From: a virus | Length of the DNA stretch: 21,102 nt | Reading direction: 5' to 3' (one strand) | IMG/VR virus record: IMGVR_UViG_3300042509_001838 | Location: 1-21,102 of that record | Shown here: positions 6,401 to 13,485 of the stretch, one piece after another | Position numbering within the stretch: position 1 is the first letter of the stretch | How the letters are laid out: each line of letters opens with the position of its first letter | The notes under the pieces: model-generated | What the model was told of the DNA's origin: nothing | What the model saw: only the letters and a program-made list of their open reading frames with translations | Databases searched by the model: none | Made by a program: the position numbers and the translations under genes

Positions 6401-6653
6401 TCAAGGACAAAAAATTGCTTACCCACGGATGGCTAAACCTATTACGGCAGAAGGCTTCCGTGGTGGTAAAGTGACCAATATTCCACCGTATGGCATCGAT
6501 CCTGGTGCTGAAGATTGGAGGAATGACCTTATGCGATCTGCGTATCGCCGTGGCGGCCCTGTTCGTACTTATCCAGCCACTCCTCAACAACTTGGCATTG
6601 AGGGTCGAGGATTGGATCTTCTATTAGAATATCTAAATATTGGCAAGTCATGA
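3429..6653 (+). CDS. Large virion structural protein, putative internal/ejection protein (1074 aa)
   Basis: The product starts MTPEQYAYYQQPQQQEEGGL. Residues 19-41 form an Ala/Gly-rich hydrophobic segment (KAALAAGAVAGGIAG) followed by basic residues. Residues about 190-500 are Gln/Glu/Arg/Ala-rich and predicted to be long helices or coiled coils. The C-terminal third is Pro/Gly/Thr-rich with many beta-type repeats of TP and PG turns. I see no enzyme motif. Size, membrane segment, helical body and position as first gene of the structural cluster fit an internal virion or ejection protein; a tail or fibre protein is an alternative. It overlaps the next gene by 4 nt (ATGA). Confidence 0.7.
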   Translation: MTPEQYAYYQQPQQQEEGGLLDFLGKAALAAGAVAGGIAGTRYLRGRMAQQAPPREAKRPGAPNYEAVRRAAATQMPENPKVTRSQTPPSPGSTADRVRRMEQITREARAERMPGVIQTDLASLVAQTGAPSPSLSAVPVSATPVRPVTGPIVTDLSRLQGQATELPSTYYSRQPGSFADITSAQREITGVNAAERLSQDPELLSLVRQQKAEELSEARSMQAKAQAEYRNLIRDTAEEKVLEPLRATPKNFLQERLEQSGYVPTQVEKQQSTAAVISDQSVNAVYSAEDQQTGRVKQQLQRNEDVDLSRVDLLEDMAEADRQAMIQNATPSEMIGYEADAPINRVAAQLPDGLPVDQAEDWGLNVLDLQNKQSFRISPRALSQEEIGDPLAQQARQYLRAKEIDTDFDYSAENKIQAAQVRDRVEKARTLQAQAEQILADIRNENQLPREQLSPEQFAAEFNKTYREELNDQLQLVDNARQRAELRDKSTANLGEDIDSLLTGGAVPIETTMRGKALRGGKPGVTGDVVYQDAAGEFVSADTGLKTRLKQGTEYKIKAQLSNELNRASDEDLTELITMGQQASMNQYLKNLVASKYTKYGATQQLNLPVQSVDPEQTFGSAFDEELARMASEVLRTRASKRAEPTSLQLDALDRSRVAVAASQEVLQQARNLRPTVPPGPAQDVARSMETLRRGMIVDPSEPLPVFPSVTQLRTGYVTDEDLGPILGASDVYTGAAAEAAGPVIFTGKSKANSVIRQPRITGAIKTPTGRYLTQDNPDVLGTVYNVAGTRANRAISTQVEANAQAFLADALTGGLQAKVIASPERFVTPTRTPLRQLELLPDPGESAQVSRRSPLRLKSTLGLPGQEPSKRTLYAQYQPGRSALTPLSPFIGDMPGGTVVIEPTPGAASNERRDIGTPPGSRIDLTRRGAKARFFPDFLLGDVPQETLVTGMEPAPIGPLTQSPGLSRIGGWTEQVVMGAGLQPVIQTTTQGQKIAYPRMAKPITAEGFRGGKVTNIPPYGIDPGAEDWRNDLMRSAYRRGGPVRTYPATPQQLGIEGRGLDLLLEYLNIGKS

Positions 6654-6877
6654 CTAACAAAAACAAGAAAGATAAAAAGTGGATCCAAGGCGCTGACATC
6701 AAGGAAGGCGTCTTCACAGCTAAAGCCAAAAAGAAAGGCATTACTTCTGCTCAGCTCCAGGAAAATGTTCTTTCCAATCCGGATAAGTACGATGAGAAAA
6801 CAGTTAAGCAAGCACGGCTTCGCCAAACGTTGGTAGGATTAAAGAAGAAAAAAGACCAGAAGAAATCTGAGGGCTGA
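6650..6877 (+). CDS. Small basic virion-associated protein with WIQ motif (75 aa)
   Basis: The product starts MTNKNKKDKKWIQGADIKEG and is lysine-rich at both ends. From memory, a K-W-I-Q-x-A start followed by FTAKAKKKG, then VLSNPDKY, EKTVKQARL and TLVGL is a recurring layout of short basic proteins in many phages, usually next to structural genes. The function is unknown. The charge suggests nucleic-acid binding or packing in the virion. It overlaps its upstream gene by 4 nt and its downstream gene by 1 nt (TGATG), so the three are translationally coupled. Confidence 0.65.
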   Translation: MTNKNKKDKKWIQGADIKEGVFTAKAKKKGITSAQLQENVLSNPDKYDEKTVKQARLRQTLVGLKKKKDQKKSEG

Positions 6878-7530
6878 TGGCAAAAGATGACAGGCTTGAT
6901 CTAGGTCGTTACATTCAAAACCCATTTAATCGCCGTGGTGAAATCGCCAAACGATTAAATTTCGACGACTTGTTTCGCTCCGAAGCGGAGACCGGTCAGT
7001 ATCCCTGGAACCCATCAAGGTTTGGTCAACAGGATTTAATGCGTCGCGCCATGACGCGTAAGATCACCTTAAACCCGGATCTTGATTTTGTTGGTAATAC
7101 ACCATTCTTTGATGACAACAGTAAAGTAACCGAAGCATATGACATGTTTGGCCTAGGGACGTTTGATCGTCCTACTGCTTACGATTTTGAAGAGGGTCGA
7201 CCAAGAACTGCGCAGCGCCCCCAGGACCAACCTGATTTTAATCCTCAATGGATTGAAGCATACAAACTTAGTCCAACATTAAATCCAAGTAAGGTCGCTA
7301 AGAATCCAATGCCACGGATGCGTAATCCGGATCCCAATGGATACTTAATGGCAATGGCAGAAAAACGTGCGGAGAACGAGGTTGAGGATAAACCGTCAAT
7401 TGCTCAACTTCTTGATCGTAAAGGCGTCATGAAATCAATGCCGGTCAAGGAGGAAGAAAAAGAAGGCGAGGACACTGTCGACGAAAAATCAGTGGAAACA
7501 AATACCTCCCCCGGCAAAACACTTAAATAA
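6877..7530 (+). CDS. Hypothetical virion-cluster protein (217 aa)
   Basis: The product starts MAKDDRLDLGRYIQNPFNRR. The first 150 residues are rich in Asp, Asn, Pro, Phe and Arg with little hydrophobic core (NPFNRRGE, PWNPSRFGQQDL, PTLNPSKVAKNPMPRMRNPD). The last 50 are highly acidic (EEEKEGEDTVDEKSVE). This looks like an extended or partly disordered protein. No family is recognised. Coupling to the preceding gene (TGATG) implies a linked structural role. Confidence 0.6.
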   Translation: MAKDDRLDLGRYIQNPFNRRGEIAKRLNFDDLFRSEAETGQYPWNPSRFGQQDLMRRAMTRKITLNPDLDFVGNTPFFDDNSKVTEAYDMFGLGTFDRPTAYDFEEGRPRTAQRPQDQPDFNPQWIEAYKLSPTLNPSKVAKNPMPRMRNPDPNGYLMAMAEKRAENEVEDKPSIAQLLDRKGVMKSMPVKEEEKEGEDTVDEKSVETNTSPGKTLK

Positions 7531-7537
7531 CTGATCG

Positions 7538-7543
7538 TAAAAT
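7538..7543 (+). promoter_or_regulatory. -10-like element before the 7565 gene
   Basis: TAAAAT ends 21 nt before the ATG. No -35 box is seen. Support comes from similar elements at similar spacing before other genes. Confidence 0.3.
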
Positions 7544-7564
7544 AAGCAAATAAGAAGTATAAAA

Positions 7565-8176
7565 ATGTTGGGATTAGCTGGAAGAATTGGGGCTGCATTG
7601 CAAGGTGTTAAAAACGCCCCTGTTATCCAGCAACGTCTCGCTGGTGGCGGCAAAGAATTGTTGGGACATTCTGCGCTCGGCGGTTTGTGGTCAGGTGCAT
7701 CCACTGCAATGTTTACAGGCAATCCGGTTGCAGGACTTGCGGTTGGCGCAGCTGATGCCCTGTTAAGTGCGGGTGCCGCCAAGCAACTTGGTAAAATCAA
7801 TCCCAAGCTTGCGGGTAAATACTACACCGTTACTCCACCGGGTAGCAAGGTTAGCCATCAAGAATATCGACCAAGTGGTCCTCAGTCTGCATTGATGATT
7901 GGTACATCGATTGCAGCACCAATGCTTGTGGAACCTATTTTTGCTTCCAGTCAAATTGCAGGTTTATCTCAACAGGAACTTCAACAGCTATCTGCAGAAC
8001 CAGTTGTAATGGATCAAACGGCAACTGCTGAACAACAATTAATGCAGCGCCAAGCAATGAATCCTGGAAGCCAAGAAGCATTATCACCTGGGACGATGTT
8101 CCAAATGCAAGGCGTCGAATCAAGTCTTTTCCGTGGCGCCATTGATCCATATGCACTGACCAGGGGGGCAATGTGA
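7565..8176 (+). CDS. Ala/Gly-rich membrane-active protein, putative virion protein (203 aa)
   Basis: The product starts MLGLAGRIGAALQGVKNAPV. Residues 36-72 (ALGGLWSGASTAMF, NPVAGLAVGAADALLSAGAA) form a small-residue hydrophobic hairpin, and 107-127 (SALMIGTSIAAPMLVEPIFA) form a second hydrophobic stretch. The C-terminal third is Gln/Met-rich. No enzymatic motif is present. Such segments fit ejection proteins that insert into the host membrane; a holin is an alternative but the length and position argue against it. The stop overlaps the next start. Confidence 0.6.
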   Translation: MLGLAGRIGAALQGVKNAPVIQQRLAGGGKELLGHSALGGLWSGASTAMFTGNPVAGLAVGAADALLSAGAAKQLGKINPKLAGKYYTVTPPGSKVSHQEYRPSGPQSALMIGTSIAAPMLVEPIFASSQIAGLSQQELQQLSAEPVVMDQTATAEQQLMQRQAMNPGSQEALSPGTMFQMQGVESSLFRGAIDPYALTRGAM

Positions 8177-9204
8177 TGAAGAAAGAAAACCTTGTGCAAC
8201 AACTTGGAAGTATCTGGGAAGACATCAAACTTGGTGCACGTAAAGCCGATGTAATTCAAGCTGGCCAAAAAGGTGTGTACACAAAAAGTGCCCCAGGTAC
8301 CAGCGCAGGAGGTGCAAATGCTGCATATAAACCCGGTGCCTCTTCTGTTGGATCGGGACTTGGTTACGGCCAAAGTATTCTTGATCCACGTTTTAAACAA
8401 TCGTTAGCAGCAGAGGGCGTGACCCTCCGTGGCACACCAGCGCAGTTTTTGGGTGCTTATACTTCACGTCTCGTTGTGGACGCCGCTAACGACGGTACAC
8501 GTACCTACTGGTGGCGTTACAACCACCCGCTTGCTGTATCGCAGGCAGGCGTTGGTTTAGGTATTAATGAAAAGGTAATTCCCTCCCCCACAATTCGTGC
8601 AGCCACTGCACTTGCAATTGCCGCTCCAGCCATTTCAGCTGCTGGTACATTTGACATTACTAATCCAGAAGAGCAGTTTCGGCCTGAGGGGTACGCTCAA
8701 TCTTATTCACCAAAAGGTGCAGAGGATAGGCGTCAAACCGGACAACCTGTTCAAGAAATGTTTGAACGTTTCTTTTTAGGGCGTACTGGTGATCCGTTAA
8801 AATACGAAACAGCAAAACAAGATATTCCAAGTCTTACTCCCCAGCGTTACGGTAACTACATGAATTACTTGTACAACGATAAGGGCCTGCTTGGTCTTGG
8901 TATTATCAAAGGAACCACAGAAAACCTACAAGGCAATCCTGAAGTTCGCATGCTTGGGTTCCCGGTTACCTTACCAATGGTTGGCGGTTTTACTGCAGGC
9001 ACTCTTGCTGCACGGCAGGCGTCCATTGCTTTGAATCGACCAGGTACCTCACCAGTTAAAAAATTACTAGGAACCATTGCCGCAGCAGCAGGTGGTTCAG
9101 TGGCTGGTGTTGCAGCAGGCAATCTTACCAATGCCGCAATTGCTGCAGGCAATCGACCACAACTTCCAACAACTTCTGAGTATTCTTCTTACACTGCTCA
9201 GTGA
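8176..9204 (+). CDS. Ala/Gly-rich membrane-active protein, putative virion protein (342 aa)
   Basis: The ATG at 8176 overlaps the previous stop (TGATG), and the G-run at 8163-8168 can serve as a weak ribosome site; a GTG at 8173 is a possible alternative. Hydrophobic segments lie at about 139-157 (RAATALAIAAPAISAAG), 261-280 (PVTLPMVGGFTAGTLAA) and 297-325 (GTIAAAAGGSVAGVAAG). The middle is polar, with many Tyr and Arg (GYAQSYSPKGAEDRRQTGQ). No family is recognised. Composition and topology match the flanking genes, so they likely form one functional group of internal virion proteins. Confidence 0.6.
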   Translation: MKKENLVQQLGSIWEDIKLGARKADVIQAGQKGVYTKSAPGTSAGGANAAYKPGASSVGSGLGYGQSILDPRFKQSLAAEGVTLRGTPAQFLGAYTSRLVVDAANDGTRTYWWRYNHPLAVSQAGVGLGINEKVIPSPTIRAATALAIAAPAISAAGTFDITNPEEQFRPEGYAQSYSPKGAEDRRQTGQPVQEMFERFFLGRTGDPLKYETAKQDIPSLTPQRYGNYMNYLYNDKGLLGLGIIKGTTENLQGNPEVRMLGFPVTLPMVGGFTAGTLAARQASIALNRPGTSPVKKLLGTIAAAAGGSVAGVAAGNLTNAAIAAGNRPQLPTTSEYSSYTAQ

Positions 9205-9212
9205 AATAGCAG

Positions 9213-9221
9213 TGATAGAAT
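9213..9221 (+). promoter_or_regulatory. Extended -10-like element before the 9246 gene
   Basis: TGATAGAAT matches TGnTANAAT and ends 24 nt before the ATG at 9246. Confidence 0.4.
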
Positions 9222-9245
9222 TTAGCAATAACAAATATTCCAATA

Positions 9246-10340
9246 ATGGCAAACGTTACAGGATACGGAAGTGGATCCAACGCAAACGTCACGGGAAATA
9301 ATGGTGCTCCCATGGATCCCCAAGAACTGAAGCGTCGTGCACAACAAGATCCTGGTTTTTTCCAGCAACTTTTAAGCTGGTTTAGTGGCGGTGGCGGTGG
9401 CGCCTCCCAACCAGGCGTTCAAGTTACTGGTGATACCTTAGGTACAACTCGTCAAGGTTTCAACATTACACAAGGTGCTGGTGCAGGTGGTAACACACAA
9501 GTCACTGGCTCTGGAGCCACCACGGCAAATGCAGGAGTAAATACAGCCGCCGGAGCAAATGCAGCCCCAGGGACGGGAGGAGGTGCCTCTTCTATTCCTC
9601 CGATGGGGGCAGCTGGCGGTGGCGGTGGCGGTGGCAGTGGACGCCCTCCTGTGACAGGTGCGGGCGCTTCAGCATCCCCCCCTGGCGGAAATAGCGGACC
9701 CGGTATTAACCTTGCCGGGATGCGTGATCAAGCAAGGGCAAGTCAGTTGGGCCAGTCTGTTTTACAGAACACCGGTAGAACAACTTTACGTGGTGCAGGA
9801 TTAGCACTCGCTGGTAAATACGGCCCCTTGATTGGTGGTGGCCTTGCTCTTGCGCAAGGTGATGTACTTGGTGCGGCCGGTACTGTTGCTGGTGGTTTAC
9901 TTGGTGGTGTTGTTGGCGGCCCCGTTGGTTCCATCATTGGTGCCACAATTGGTGGCGGCGCGACTAAAGCTCTTGCCGGTGGTGCTGCCAAAGCTGTTGA
10001 AGCAGTAACTGGCGCAAAACGTGAAGCAGGACAATCTGGTGTTTTTGGCGGCAGTATCCCAGGTCTTACCACGGGCGATCTTCAGGCTGCTGAAGCACTT
10101 CGTAGTGGCAACGTCAAAACTGCTGAACAAATGCTTCCGCTTTATCAACAGTATCGCGGCGTTGATATGCAGAACCAAATGCAGCTTAACCAACAACTTG
10201 GTCAACTCACTGGTGCATTAAACCGTCAGATGTACGCTGCACAACTTGCAGGCGGTGCACAGCAACAAGCTGGCCAAACAGTGCGCGATATTCTTGCTTC
10301 TTCTAATCCTTATGCTGCTTCCGTCTTTAGGGCTGGTTGA
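9246..10340 (+). CDS. Glycine-rich protein with glycine-zipper membrane domain (364 aa)
   Basis: The product starts MANVTGYGSGSNANVTGNNG. The N-terminal part carries five V-T-G tripeptides (4-6, 15-17, 60-62, 86-88, 136-138) and G runs at 48-52 and 124-130. Residues 193-238 form a classic glycine zipper with repeated GG and GxxxG (LIGGGLALAQ, GGLLGGVVGGPVGSIIG). The rest, from about 245, is helical and Gln-rich (LNQQLGQLTGALNRQMY). Glycine zippers pack membrane helices and build pores, so a channel or ejection role is plausible. A disordered N-terminus suggests flexible virion interior. No named family is recognised. Confidence 0.65.
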   Translation: MANVTGYGSGSNANVTGNNGAPMDPQELKRRAQQDPGFFQQLLSWFSGGGGGASQPGVQVTGDTLGTTRQGFNITQGAGAGGNTQVTGSGATTANAGVNTAAGANAAPGTGGGASSIPPMGAAGGGGGGGSGRPPVTGAGASASPPGGNSGPGINLAGMRDQARASQLGQSVLQNTGRTTLRGAGLALAGKYGPLIGGGLALAQGDVLGAAGTVAGGLLGGVVGGPVGSIIGATIGGGATKALAGGAAKAVEAVTGAKREAGQSGVFGGSIPGLTTGDLQAAEALRSGNVKTAEQMLPLYQQYRGVDMQNQMQLNQQLGQLTGALNRQMYAAQLAGGAQQQAGQTVRDILASSNPYAASVFRAG

Positions 10341-10342
10341 TC

Positions 10343-10750
10343 ATGACCCAATCACCTTTTGATCTGACACAATTTAGAAGTGACACTGAGCAGCTTAAGG
10401 GCCTTAGTCCTGAAGATCGTGCATTTGCTTTAAACCAAATGTATCAAAAGTCTGATCCTTTTAGTGACTTCCTGGCAGCGGCTTTAAAAAATAACACGAT
10501 TGAAAGAACTCGCGAGCTTGTAAATTTACAAAAGGAACTTGACAAAGATCGCATGAGGGAAGCCGGTAAATACAAAGCCCTGTTTGATTTACCAAATGCG
10601 TTGATTAACGCATACTCTGTTCCTTCCAGGATTCAAGCCCAAGGTGCAGCTGATATTGCGCAAATGATGTCCCAGGGTGCTGCAAACATTCCTAATCTGA
10701 CAAACTATCAACGCGGTTCGTTTAACTTCAGCCCGAATCGTTATTTCTAA
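10343..10750 (+). CDS. Hypothetical helical protein (135 aa)
   Basis: The ATG at 10343 lies 2 nt after the previous stop; a TTG at 10337 is a less likely alternative. The product starts MTQSPFDLTQFRSDTEQLKG, is helical and charged in the middle (ERTRELVNLQKELDKDRMRE), and ends with an Ala/Gln/Met-rich part and aromatic tail (GSFNFSPNRYF). The middle helix is a probable short coiled coil. No family is recognised. The tight spacing implies coupled translation with the glycine-zipper gene. Confidence 0.6.
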   Translation: MTQSPFDLTQFRSDTEQLKGLSPEDRAFALNQMYQKSDPFSDFLAAALKNNTIERTRELVNLQKELDKDRMREAGKYKALFDLPNALINAYSVPSRIQAQGAADIAQMMSQGAANIPNLTNYQRGSFNFSPNRYF

Positions 10751-10880
10751 TGTGAATGACAGTAGACTGTAGAAATGGAATTTCCCAACTATTCTTCTTC
10801 TTTTAGCAACACGAATTTTAATTCGTTTACCCCAGTTGCTTTTGGTGAAAATACAGGGAGTTTAAGCAAAGGAGTAAGTA

Positions 10881-10887
10881 AAGGAGG
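10881..10887 (+). promoter_or_regulatory. Strong ribosome binding site deciding a start
   Basis: AAGGAGG, 4 nt before ATG 10892, is the best Shine-Dalgarno match in this part of the window. The longer in-frame ATG at 10775 has none. Confidence 0.6.
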
Positions 10888-10891
10888 AAAA

Positions 10892-11362
10892 ATGGCTTTT
10901 GATCCGCTTACATTAGGTTTGGCTGGCGCAGGCGCATTAGCTTCTGTGTTTGGCGCAAATAGAGCAGCTGATACGCAAGCAAAAGTTGCCAATGCAAAGC
11001 TGGGGCTTGGGGCCGACCAGCTCAAATGGCAGGTGATGCTTGGCCGCGAACAAGGATATGGCCAAGCTGCCCAGGAAATTGGAAATCGCACAGCACAAGG
11101 CACCTGGATGCCAGACCTGGAACTTGGCAGGCAGCTTTATGCAAAAAAGTTTCAGCTTGGCCCACTTGCTGAAATGGAATCAGCCACTTTTTCTGATCGT
11201 GCTCGACGTGGTTTTGCCCTTGAAAATTCTCTTGAAGCACGCGAGCAAAGTCAAAGAGAAAACAGGGCAGCGTTAAATCGTTCCCTGGCTGAAAAAGAAG
11301 CCGCTATGGCTGGCATGTTTGGTCCCATTGCTAGACCTAATTTGAGCACAACGTTCGTTTGA
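10892..11362 (+). CDS. Internal-virion-like protein with N-terminal membrane helix (156 aa)
   Basis: The start at ATG 10892 follows AAGGAGG; an in-frame ATG at 10775 would add 39 Ser/Asn/Phe-rich residues. The product starts MAFDPLTLGLAGAGALASVF, a hydrophobic Gly/Ala helix (3-21), followed by an Ala/Lys/Gln helix (AADTQAKVANAKLGLGADQL) and a long charged helix near 120-145. This order (membrane helix, then Ala/Gln coiled coil) resembles T7-gp14-type internal virion proteins and microvirus pilot proteins in layout, not in demonstrable homology. A role in DNA ejection is inferred. Confidence 0.55.
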   Translation: MAFDPLTLGLAGAGALASVFGANRAADTQAKVANAKLGLGADQLKWQVMLGREQGYGQAAQEIGNRTAQGTWMPDLELGRQLYAKKFQLGPLAEMESATFSDRARRGFALENSLEAREQSQRENRAALNRSLAEKEAAMAGMFGPIARPNLSTTFV

Positions 11363-11372
11363 GGATTGAATC

Positions 11373-12266
11373 ATGGGTGGCGGCGGCACTAGAGTTGAAT
11401 ACAAATCCCCTGAAATTCCAAGGGACAATACTTTTGCTGAGTATTTAAAGTATCAGCAAGAAAGAGAGGCGCGTGCAGAGCAGCGTGCTGATACGGAAAA
11501 AGCAGAACAAAAAGCAGCTGCCGAGGCACGTAAATCATCTGGTGCAGCTGCATACTCCGGAATGCGTTCCGGAATTGAATCTCAACTTCGCCAGGGTTTA
11601 ATTTCGTACAATGATGCAGCGTCACAATTACGTGATTATGCATCCAAATATGATCTTTCTCCACCGGAGCAAGACGTTGCTGGATTGACGGATATCTATA
11701 CAAAAGAACTTCTCCCTGGTCGGCGTGCCACAGGCATTACGTCTGCGTATAAAGAAGTATTGGGTCGAGAGGCTAAAGAAGAAGAAAAAACAGAAGCACT
11801 GGAACGTTTTAATCAGGGCTACTACAGTACCGTCCAGGATCTTCGCGATTCTCTCGCAAAGGGTCAAGAGTATCAAGATAAGTTCAACAATAGCTATCTT
11901 GATAATTACTACGACACAACGTTTGGCAAGCAGGCGACTGACGCTGCTGGCAAGAAAACAGGACAACGTACTTTCAAGTTTGACAAGAATCTTCTCCCCA
12001 GCTACGCAGACACAACTAAAGCAAGGGCTGGGGTCCAGCTGCCAAACTTTGCTGATAGCTTCACCGGAACTCCCAGTGAAATTGAAGAGAACCTACAAAA
12101 CGTACGTGACACCCGCAAGTATCTTTACAGCGCTGGGTTGACCAACCTTCAAGGAGAGATCGACAAAGAAACCCAGAAGTTGAAAAATGAAGGCTCCAAA
12201 GAAGTCGCAAGAATAAATCGCGAAACTAGTGTGTTTTCAAATCTTGTTTCTGGTTTTTGGTCATAG
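11373..12266 (+). CDS. Virion-cluster protein with DUF4214-like segment (297 aa)
   Basis: The product starts MGGGGTRVEYKSPEIPRDNT. An Arg/Glu/Ala coiled coil spans about 25-60 (QEREARAEQRADTEKAEQKA). Around 120-170, AYKEVLGREAKEEEKTEALE followed by a polar helix and SLAKGQEYQDKF matches the DUF4214 layout (Y-x-x-V-L-G-R, acidic linker, then S-x-E-Y/F), a module found in bacterial surface and phage structural proteins. The C-terminus is helical and charged. It likely belongs to the virion interior or tail. The spacing of 10 nt from the upstream gene supports an operon. Confidence 0.6.
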   Translation: MGGGGTRVEYKSPEIPRDNTFAEYLKYQQEREARAEQRADTEKAEQKAAAEARKSSGAAAYSGMRSGIESQLRQGLISYNDAASQLRDYASKYDLSPPEQDVAGLTDIYTKELLPGRRATGITSAYKEVLGREAKEEEKTEALERFNQGYYSTVQDLRDSLAKGQEYQDKFNNSYLDNYYDTTFGKQATDAAGKKTGQRTFKFDKNLLPSYADTTKARAGVQLPNFADSFTGTPSEIEENLQNVRDTRKYLYSAGLTNLQGEIDKETQKLKNEGSKEVARINRETSVFSNLVSGFWS

Positions 12267-12274
12267 CTTGTTAT

Positions 12275-12283
12275 TGCTATAAT
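12275..12283 (+). promoter_or_regulatory. Extended -10 promoter before the 12308 gene
   Basis: TGCTATAAT is a perfect extended -10, ending 24 nt before ATG 12308. It is the strongest rightward -10 in the window and would express the packaging region. Confidence 0.6.
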
Positions 12284-12307
12284 TTATTTAGTTAACACTT
12301 TTGCAAA

Positions 12308-12481
12308 ATGTCTACCGAGTTATCTGGAACCGATACGGCCACAGATTTTAACATTGATCGTTTTCAGGAATTACTGAATCGGCTTGAAGCCTCTAAGGGG
12401 CGTCAACAACGTCAAAAGTCTGTTGAAGGTCGCCGCGACATCTTCTCCCAGGGCCTGGCATCGATGATGTCCAACTTCTGA
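12308..12481 (+). CDS. Hypothetical microprotein (57 aa)
   Basis: The product starts MSTELSGTDTATDFNIDRFQ and ends GLASMMSNF. The first third is acidic and Ser/Thr-rich, the middle is a basic Gln/Arg helix (KGRQQRQKSVEGRRD). No family is recognised. It is shorter than 60 codons but sits neatly between a strong -10 element and the next gene 24 nt downstream, on the same strand as all neighbours, which supports it as real. Confidence 0.55.
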   Translation: MSTELSGTDTATDFNIDRFQELLNRLEASKGRQQRQKSVEGRRDIFSQGLASMMSNF

Positions 12482-12505
12482 TTTTTCTTGTAAACTATCT
12501 AAGCC

Positions 12506-12754
12506 ATGACAAGCAGTGTACCCGCTGGTCAAACAGACGTTGATGACTGGTTTGATCTAGACAAGTACCGCCAGGCTGCTGGTGTGGCTTACGAATTTTC
12601 CAAGAAAAAAATGGAGACTGCTGGTGAACAAGAACGTGAAACCATCGGTAAGGGCGCAGAAGAACAACGTAGCTCTGCCGAACAAGGCCAGCAGTTCAAG
12701 CAACGCGATGAAGAGCGGGATTACGGGCAGGCCCAACGAGCTTATCGATATTGA
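12506..12754 (+). CDS. Hypothetical charged helical protein (82 aa)
   Basis: The product starts MTSSVPAGQTDVDDWFDLDK. After an acidic start it becomes an almost uninterrupted Glu/Gln/Arg/Lys helix (residues about 24-80), probably a coiled coil. No family is recognised. Its 3' end overlaps the next gene by 47 nt in another frame. A TAAACT element lies 9 nt before the ATG, and no Shine-Dalgarno is seen. Confidence 0.55.
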   Translation: MTSSVPAGQTDVDDWFDLDKYRQAAGVAYEFSKKKMETAGEQERETIGKGAEEQRSSAEQGQQFKQRDEERDYGQAQRAYRY

Positions 12755-13241
12755 GTTATTTGATTCATGGGTTGACAATCTCGATGCGTCAACTCAGGAA
12801 ACATTTTGCTCTTTCGCCAGCAACAACTATTCTGTAGTCGAAGTCTACTTGTATGCCCGGTTCTTGCGGTATACAGGTAGCATTACTGCGTGTGAGCTTT
12901 GGGTGCAAAACAATTACCCAAAGGCTGACCATCGTCAAAAACTTCTGTACGAAATTGACGAGATGCAGGAGGATGTTCGCAAACTCCGTGAAGATGTTGA
13001 GAACGGCAATGTTAAACGTGATGCGGGCGTTGCTCGCATTGCGTCAATGCAAAAAGAAATTCGTGGTCACATCGAACAAATTGACCGATTCACTGGCATG
13101 AAAGATCGCAAAGGCCTGTTAATGGCTGGTGCCGATCGTGCCATTCGTGAACTCCTATCCGTCTTCAAGGATGATCCCATTGAGATCCCCCTGGAAGAAG
13201 CGACCATGAGTGTGTGGGCAAAAATGCAACTTGACGAATAA
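12708..13241 (+). CDS. Putative small terminase subunit (177 aa)
   Basis: The ATG at 12708 gives MKSGITGRPNELIDIELFDS; the frame is open further upstream (12582), but those codons lie within the previous gene and read poorly. The first 70 residues look helical and could hold an HTH (SNNYSVVEVYLYARFLRYTG). A coiled coil spans about 85-130 (LLYEIDEMQEDVRKLREDVE). The C-terminus is a helical, acidic segment. DNA-binding N-terminus, coiled-coil middle and position two genes before the large terminase fit a small terminase, but no signature proves it. Confidence 0.45.
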   Translation: MKSGITGRPNELIDIELFDSWVDNLDASTQETFCSFASNNYSVVEVYLYARFLRYTGSITACELWVQNNYPKADHRQKLLYEIDEMQEDVRKLREDVENGNVKRDAGVARIASMQKEIRGHIEQIDRFTGMKDRKGLLMAGADRAIRELLSVFKDDPIEIPLEEATMSVWAKMQLDE

Positions 13242-13247
13242 CTGCCT

Positions 13248-13253
13248 TAAAAT
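13248..13253 (+). promoter_or_regulatory. -10-like element before the 13296 gene
   Basis: TAAAAT, 42 nt before ATG 13296. It belongs to the TANAAT set but has looser spacing, so it is weak on its own. Confidence 0.25.
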
Positions 13254-13295
13254 ATTGAGGTGCAATACAACATTGTTAACAGATAACTGATTTAA

Positions 13296-13460
13296 ATGGC
13301 TGGTAAAGTTCCTCCGCAGTTTCTTGCGCACCTTAAGAAAAAAGATGCGAAGAAAGAAGACGGCACTGAGATGTCGGACAAGGAAAAGCGTAAGGCCGCT
13401 TTAGAAAAAGCACGTAAGTATCAAAAGCAAAAGGCCAAAAAACAAGAAGACAAAAAGTAA
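13296..13460 (+). CDS. Lysine-rich microprotein (54 aa)
   Basis: The product starts MAGKVPPQFLAHLKKKDAKK. About a third of its residues are lysine, and the C-terminal half is a basic Lys/Gln/Ala helix (ALEKARKYQKQKAKKQEDKK). No family is recognised; short Lys-rich proteins with a PPQFL-type start are common among phage structural genes in my experience. It probably binds nucleic acid or an acidic partner. It lies between the putative small and the large terminase genes. Confidence 0.6.
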   Translation: MAGKVPPQFLAHLKKKDAKKEDGTEMSDKEKRKAALEKARKYQKQKAKKQEDKK

Positions 13461-13466
13461 GGTAGT

Positions 13467-13485
13467 ATTCAGTGATACTCTGAAT
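13467..13485. repeat. Inverted repeat just before the terminase gene
   Basis: ATTCAG (13467-13472) and CTGAAT (13480-13485) flank TGATACT. The repeat ends 7 nt before the GTG start of the terminase, so it could limit or time translation, or bind a protein. Confidence 0.4.
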
